A DNA stretch of 39,243 nucleotides, taken from positions 1-39,243 of the forward strand of contig VEMX01000025.1 in NCBI GenBank assembly GCA_009711805.1, given 5' to 3'. Source of the stretch: Balneolaceae bacterium. GTDB lineage: Bacteria; Bacteroidota; Rhodothermia; Balneolales; Balneolaceae. Below the pieces are notes generated by a model that worked only from the letters and a program-made list of their open reading frames with translations, was not told the origin of the DNA and did not search any database. Position 1 is the first letter of the stretch, and each line of letters opens with the position of its first letter. Shown piece after piece: positions 37,701 to 39,243 of this stretch. The position numbers and the translations under genes were made by a program.

Positions 37701-38395
37701 TCATCCATAAATATGTGGCTCGTCGCCAGCGGCTTCCGTTCCGTCGCGAAGGATACACCCAAAAAGTTAAGATTGGTGGACAAAGCGTTTACCTGAGAAC
37801 CGGTGAGTACGAAAACGGTCAACTCGGTGAAATCTTTATTGATATGCATCGTGAAGGCGCCGCTTTCCGAAGCCTGTTGAACTGCTTTGCGATTTCAATT
37901 TCTCTCGGACTACAGCATGGAGTACCTCTGGAGGAATTTGTAGACGCTTTTGTCTTCACCAAGTTTGAGCCAAGTGGTATGGTAAACGGAAACCCTCATG
38001 TAAAGATGAGTACTTCGGTCATTGATTATATCTTCCGTGAACTGGCCGTTACTTACCTCGGAAGAGAAGATCTGGCTCACGTACCTGCCGATCAGATTTC
38101 AAGCCGGAGTTTACGTCCGACTGAAGAATCGGAGGGCGAAGCCGGTGCAGCGCAGGCTGAAAGCAAAACCGATGCGGTGGCTCAGCCTCAGCCTACAACG
38201 GTAGACGAGACTAACGATAATACACAGACAGCAGCTACCTCTTCGAAAAATTCTGACTATGAAAGCGAGTATGAGAAAGCCAAACAAATGGGGTACACCG
38301 GTGAAGCCTGCCCGGAATGCGGCAGCATGACTATGGTTCGTAACGGAACCTGCATGAAGTGCATCACTTGTGGATCTACCACAGGCTGTTCATAG
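34772..38395 (+). CDS. nrdJ: Adenosylcobalamin-dependent (class II) ribonucleotide reductase
   Basis: NrdJ reduces ribonucleotides to deoxyribonucleotides with or without oxygen, using coenzyme B12 to make the thiyl radical. The 1207-residue length fits the long B12-dependent branch. Features in order: N-terminal domain with [10 protein letters not shown] (about 151-160), [16 protein letters not shown] (about 227-242), the active-site [23 protein letters not shown] (about 489-511), the phosphate-binding [24 protein letters not shown] (about 692-715), a TSCPD-type domain near 980-1100, and a Cys-rich tail (CPECGS...CMKCITCGS...C, last 30 residues) likely binding zinc or relaying electrons. No NrdR box or riboswitch is evident upstream. 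It may be fed by the B12 uptake operon 0.8 kb away. Confidence 0.97.
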   Translation: MKFTRFYTQEDWVTPFDNINFVKRTSEIKNPDGSQVFHMENVVVPDSWSQVSTDVIAQKYFRKAGVPAKLKKVSEKGVPKWLQRSKADEKALKKIDEEKRFNHEIDSRQVFRRLAGCWTYWGWKHDYFDSEDDAKVFYEELCYMLANQMAAPNSPQWFNTGLHWAYGINGPAQGHYYVDGKTGELKKSEDAYTHPQPHACFIQSIDDDLVNEGGIMDLWVREARLFKYGSGTGSNFSKIRGANEPLSGGGKSSGLMSFLKIGDRAAGAIKSGGTTRRAAKMVTLDLDHPDIEEYINWKVREEQKVAALVAGSKSVQKHLKKIIQLCHKPVEVEGRTFNGAMSRNPLKNKELAQAIRKAKRDQVPLNYIERVIQLAGQGFTDLEFDTYDTDWNSEAYSTVAGQNSNNSVRVPNSFMKAVREDSDWNLYGRVELKNAKKEGRDAEPLKTMKARELWDDIAYAAWSCADPGTQYHDTINEWHTCPEDGPINASNPCSEYMFLDNTACNLASLNLMKYFKGDGEYKEFDIESLEYASRIWTVVLEISVLMAQFPSKEIAELSYVFRTLGLGYANIGAALMVQGLPYDSDEGVAVAGALTATMHMTSYATSAEIAKELGTFEGYERNKEHMLRVLRNHKRAAYNADPEEYEDLTVKPMGIDASICPDYLVKAARKASDRAVELGEEHGYRNAQVTVLAPTGTIGLVMDCDTTGIEPDFALVKFKKLAGGGYFKIINQAVPKALKNLGYSVKESEEIINHAKGSGSLKGCPHINEESLKKKGFTDEKLEAVNKALPGSFDIKFAFNQWTLGEDFCTEVLGIEEEQFSDMNFDMLRFLGFTREQIQEANDYVCGTMTVEGAPHLKDEHLPVFDCANRCGRTGTRFISARGHIRMMAAAQPFLSGAISKTINLPNEATIEDMKDAYMLSWEMMLKANALYRDGSKLSQPLNSMADVLEELEEEEDEVDQQTVQAQDKVLEVAEKIIHKYVARRQRLPFRREGYTQKVKIGGQSVYLRTGEYENGQLGEIFIDMHREGAAFRSLLNCFAISISLGLQHGVPLEEFVDAFVFTKFEPSGMVNGNPHVKMSTSVIDYIFRELAVTYLGREDLAHVPADQISSRSLRPTEESEGEAGAAQAESKTDAVAQPQPTTVDETNDNTQTAATSSKNSDYESEYEKAKQMGYTGEACPECGSMTMVRNGTCMKCITCGSTTGCS

Positions 38396-38438
38396 ACGGA
38401 ACTGCATTTATTGACAGCTCTTTCATGGAGAACAGGAT

Positions 38439-38474
38439 AACCCTGACCGGCTGATATGTTGGTCGGGGTTTTTT
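38439..38474 (+). terminator. Rho-independent terminator of nrdJ
   Basis: AACCCTGACC (38439-38448) pairs with GGTCGGGGTT (38461-38470), ten pairs with one G-T wobble, followed by TTTT. It lies 44 bp after the nrdJ stop. Confidence 0.9.
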
Positions 38475-38561
38475 ATGGTGATGAGTTTGAGGGTGAGTCT
38501 CGATATACGGTGTGAAAACAGATCATAAGAAAATTCATCTCCCAAAGGGTGCTCCCCGGAT

Positions 38562-38595
38562 CTTTTCAGTCTTCAGCGGAGCGGTGACTGAAAAG
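38562..38595. repeat. Hairpin, REP-like
   Basis: CTTTTCAGTC (38562-38571) and GACTGAAAAG (38586-38595) are perfect 10-bp inverted arms with a 14-base GC-rich loop. There is no T-run. It immediately precedes the MITE-B target repeat. The gene-free stretch 38396-39200 holds this hairpin, MITE B, a second hairpin and the IS110 end; no gene is seen. Confidence 0.5.
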
Positions 38596-38620
38596 TTCCG
38601 ATACCCGCTGTAAGACTTAA

Positions 38621-38848
38621 CCCGAATTATTCACGAATGGATGCAAAATGACGATCTATATACTTGAATATATTATCGTTGAATTGCTTTATGTAATAGC
38701 CCAATTTTAAGGTACGGATTAGGCGGCGAAATTTCCCCGTACGCTGCGTTCAAGTGAAAATTGGGGTACTCAGGGTACCACAGTACCCTTCCGTTCCCAT
38801 TTCCACTTCGCCTTGCGTACGACTAAATTTCTTGGTGAATAATCCGGG
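38621..38848. mobile_element. MITE copy B (IS1380/piggyBac-style ends), TSD TTAA
   Basis: This is the same 228-bp element as at 26420-26647, in the same orientation, differing at five positions. Flanking TTAA is duplicated at 38617-38620 and 38849-38852, a different tetranucleotide from copy A, which argues for two independent insertions rather than a duplicated segment. The reconstructed pre-insertion site matches 30274-30293 over 20 bp. Terminal CCC/GGG and TTAR targets fit elements moved by IS1380/piggyBac-type DDE transposases. No such transposase is encoded in the window. Confidence 0.87.
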
Positions 38849-38968
38849 TTAAGAGAGTTTTAGGGTGGTCACTACCTCAATCAGCATTGATATGGTTAGT
38901 TTCCATAAAGACTGAGGCTGCCATATACTTTCACCTCACCTTGCCGAAGGCACCCCTTATGGGGAAAT

Positions 38969-38986
38969 CCTCTCCTGGAGGAGAGG
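38969..38986. repeat. Short perfect hairpin, REP-like
   Basis: CCTCTCCT (38969-38976) pairs with AGGAGAGG (38979-38986) around GG. It is preceded by GC-rich sequence (CCGAAGGCACCCC) of the kind seen in dispersed palindromes of this phylum. No T-run follows. Confidence 0.4.
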
Positions 38987-39001
38987 ACTTGCCTGGCTAA
39001 C

Positions 39002-39200
39002 CAATAGATCGGTTACTTACTTTTGAGATTTTGGGATCTATTGAAAAGCCTCTGACTTCCATCCGGGCATCGTACCATGTATTGCCCTAACATTAAATTG
39101 AGGTGGGTTTACCCATAAGGTATTATAAAAAAGAGGACGCCCTGGATTTGTTAGCTTTAAAGTCCCTTTAACTTTTAACTAAATCCATAGGAGTCCTCTT
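39002..39200 (+). ncRNA. Candidate IS110 bridge-RNA region (left non-coding end)
   Basis: IS110 elements carry a structured guide RNA in the non-coding end before the transposase gene, usually about 180-200 nt. Here CAATAGATC (39002-39010) pairs perfectly with GATCTATTG (39035-39043), leaving a 24-base loop. GGGT-TT-ACCC (39105-39114) and the long 39131-39200 stem follow, ending at the transposase ATG. Folding and position fit; the element boundary and target/donor loops cannot be fixed without the full element. Confidence 0.35.
39131..39200 (+). promoter_or_regulatory. Hairpin enclosing the transposase ribosome-binding site
   Basis: AAGAGGAC (39131-39138) pairs with GTCCTCTT (39193-39200), and the stem continues after a small bulge through TGGATTT/AAATCCA. 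The AGGAG ribosome-binding site (39189-39193) overlaps the 3' arm, 7 bases before the ATG. Transcripts entering from outside would fold and block translation, a known way to restrain transposases; here it is inference. Confidence 0.5.
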
Positions 39201-39243
39201 ATGAAAACCTACAAACAAGTATACATAGCCATCGACCTACATA
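39201..39243 (+). CDS. IS110-family transposase, N-terminus only (cut by window end)
   Basis: Only 14 codons are visible: MKTYKQVYIAIDLH. The strand-Asp-Leu-His pattern (Asp12) matches the first catalytic residue of the DEDD RuvC-like domain of IS110 transposases, whose N-termini typically read YAGIDLHSxN. The AGGAG site 7 bases upstream is the strongest ribosome-binding site seen near here. The rest lies outside the window, so integrity cannot be judged. Confidence 0.7.
   Translation, partial: MKTYKQVYIAIDLH

Noticed and set aside
26416-38852. The two MITE copies as edges of one composite transposon or segmental duplication
   Set aside because: They have different target duplications (TTAG and TTAA), each matched on both sides of its own copy, so they inserted separately.
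1-39243. CRISPR arrays, tRNA or rRNA genes
   Set aside because: No regularly spaced direct repeats, no cloverleaf with TTCGA arm and no rRNA-like segments were seen in the intergenic regions.

Overview
The window looks like chromosomal DNA from a member of the Balneolota/Rhodothermota group (Bacteroidota-related, Gram-negative). The signs are: secreted proteins ending in Por/type IX-style C-terminal sorting domains with the NYPNPFNP motif, a Bacteroidota-type promoter (TTTG-N19-TAnnTTTG) in front of a cobalamin riboswitch, many genes without a clear Shine-Dalgarno, a DUF3098 protein, and an adenosylcobalamin-dependent ribonucleotide reductase of about 1200 residues. This placement is inferred from protein style, not from a marker gene.

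Layout. 1-367: non-coding, with a REP-like folded repeat. 368-1138: voltage-gated-type K+ channel. 1155-7520 (minus): maf, a TPR protein and a secreted GATase1-like protein form a tightly coupled run, followed by an unknown lipoprotein and mazG. 7612-9997 (plus): overlapping or nearly touching genes for DUF3098, DUF92 and a dicarboxylate/amino-acid:cation symporter. 10091-13771 (plus): a large secreted multidomain protein and an aldo/keto reductase, ending in a bidirectional terminator. 13869-21257 (minus): an adaptor and two RND permeases. 21537-26142 (minus): two paralogous GAF-PAS sensor kinases. 26715: inorganic pyrophosphatase. 27351-30055 (minus): an amidase and an alpha/beta-hydrolase lipoprotein. 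30395-33946 (plus): promoter, cobalamin riboswitch, BtuB-like receptor, BtuG-like beta-propeller. 33977-34771: terminator, then a very AT-rich intergenic region with clustered DnaA boxes. 34772-38395: nrdJ. 38439-39243: terminator, repeats, a MITE and the first codons of an IS110-type transposase.

Most notable. (1) Two 228-bp non-coding elements, differing at five positions, with inverted ends (CCCGAATTATTCAC...GTGAATAATCCGGG) and 4-bp target duplications TTAG and TTAA, i.e. MITEs of IS1380/piggyBac style. The window also holds a 20-bp match to the rebuilt empty site of one of them. (2) A candidate chromosomal origin at 34083-34621; DnaA control of nrdJ is the alternative reading. (3) A B12 locus in which a riboswitch controls a TonB-dependent receptor and a BtuG-like propeller that carries a type IX sorting tail instead of a lipobox, next door to a B12-dependent enzyme. 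(4) A partial IS110 element whose non-coding end folds like a bridge RNA and whose transposase ribosome-binding site lies inside a hairpin.

How genes work together: B12 import (btuB/btuG-like) plausibly feeds NrdJ. MazG, Maf and pyrophosphatase are housekeeping nucleotide/PPi clean-up enzymes. The RND cluster lacks an outer-membrane channel gene here and presumably borrows one. The two kinases have no response-regulator gene beside them.
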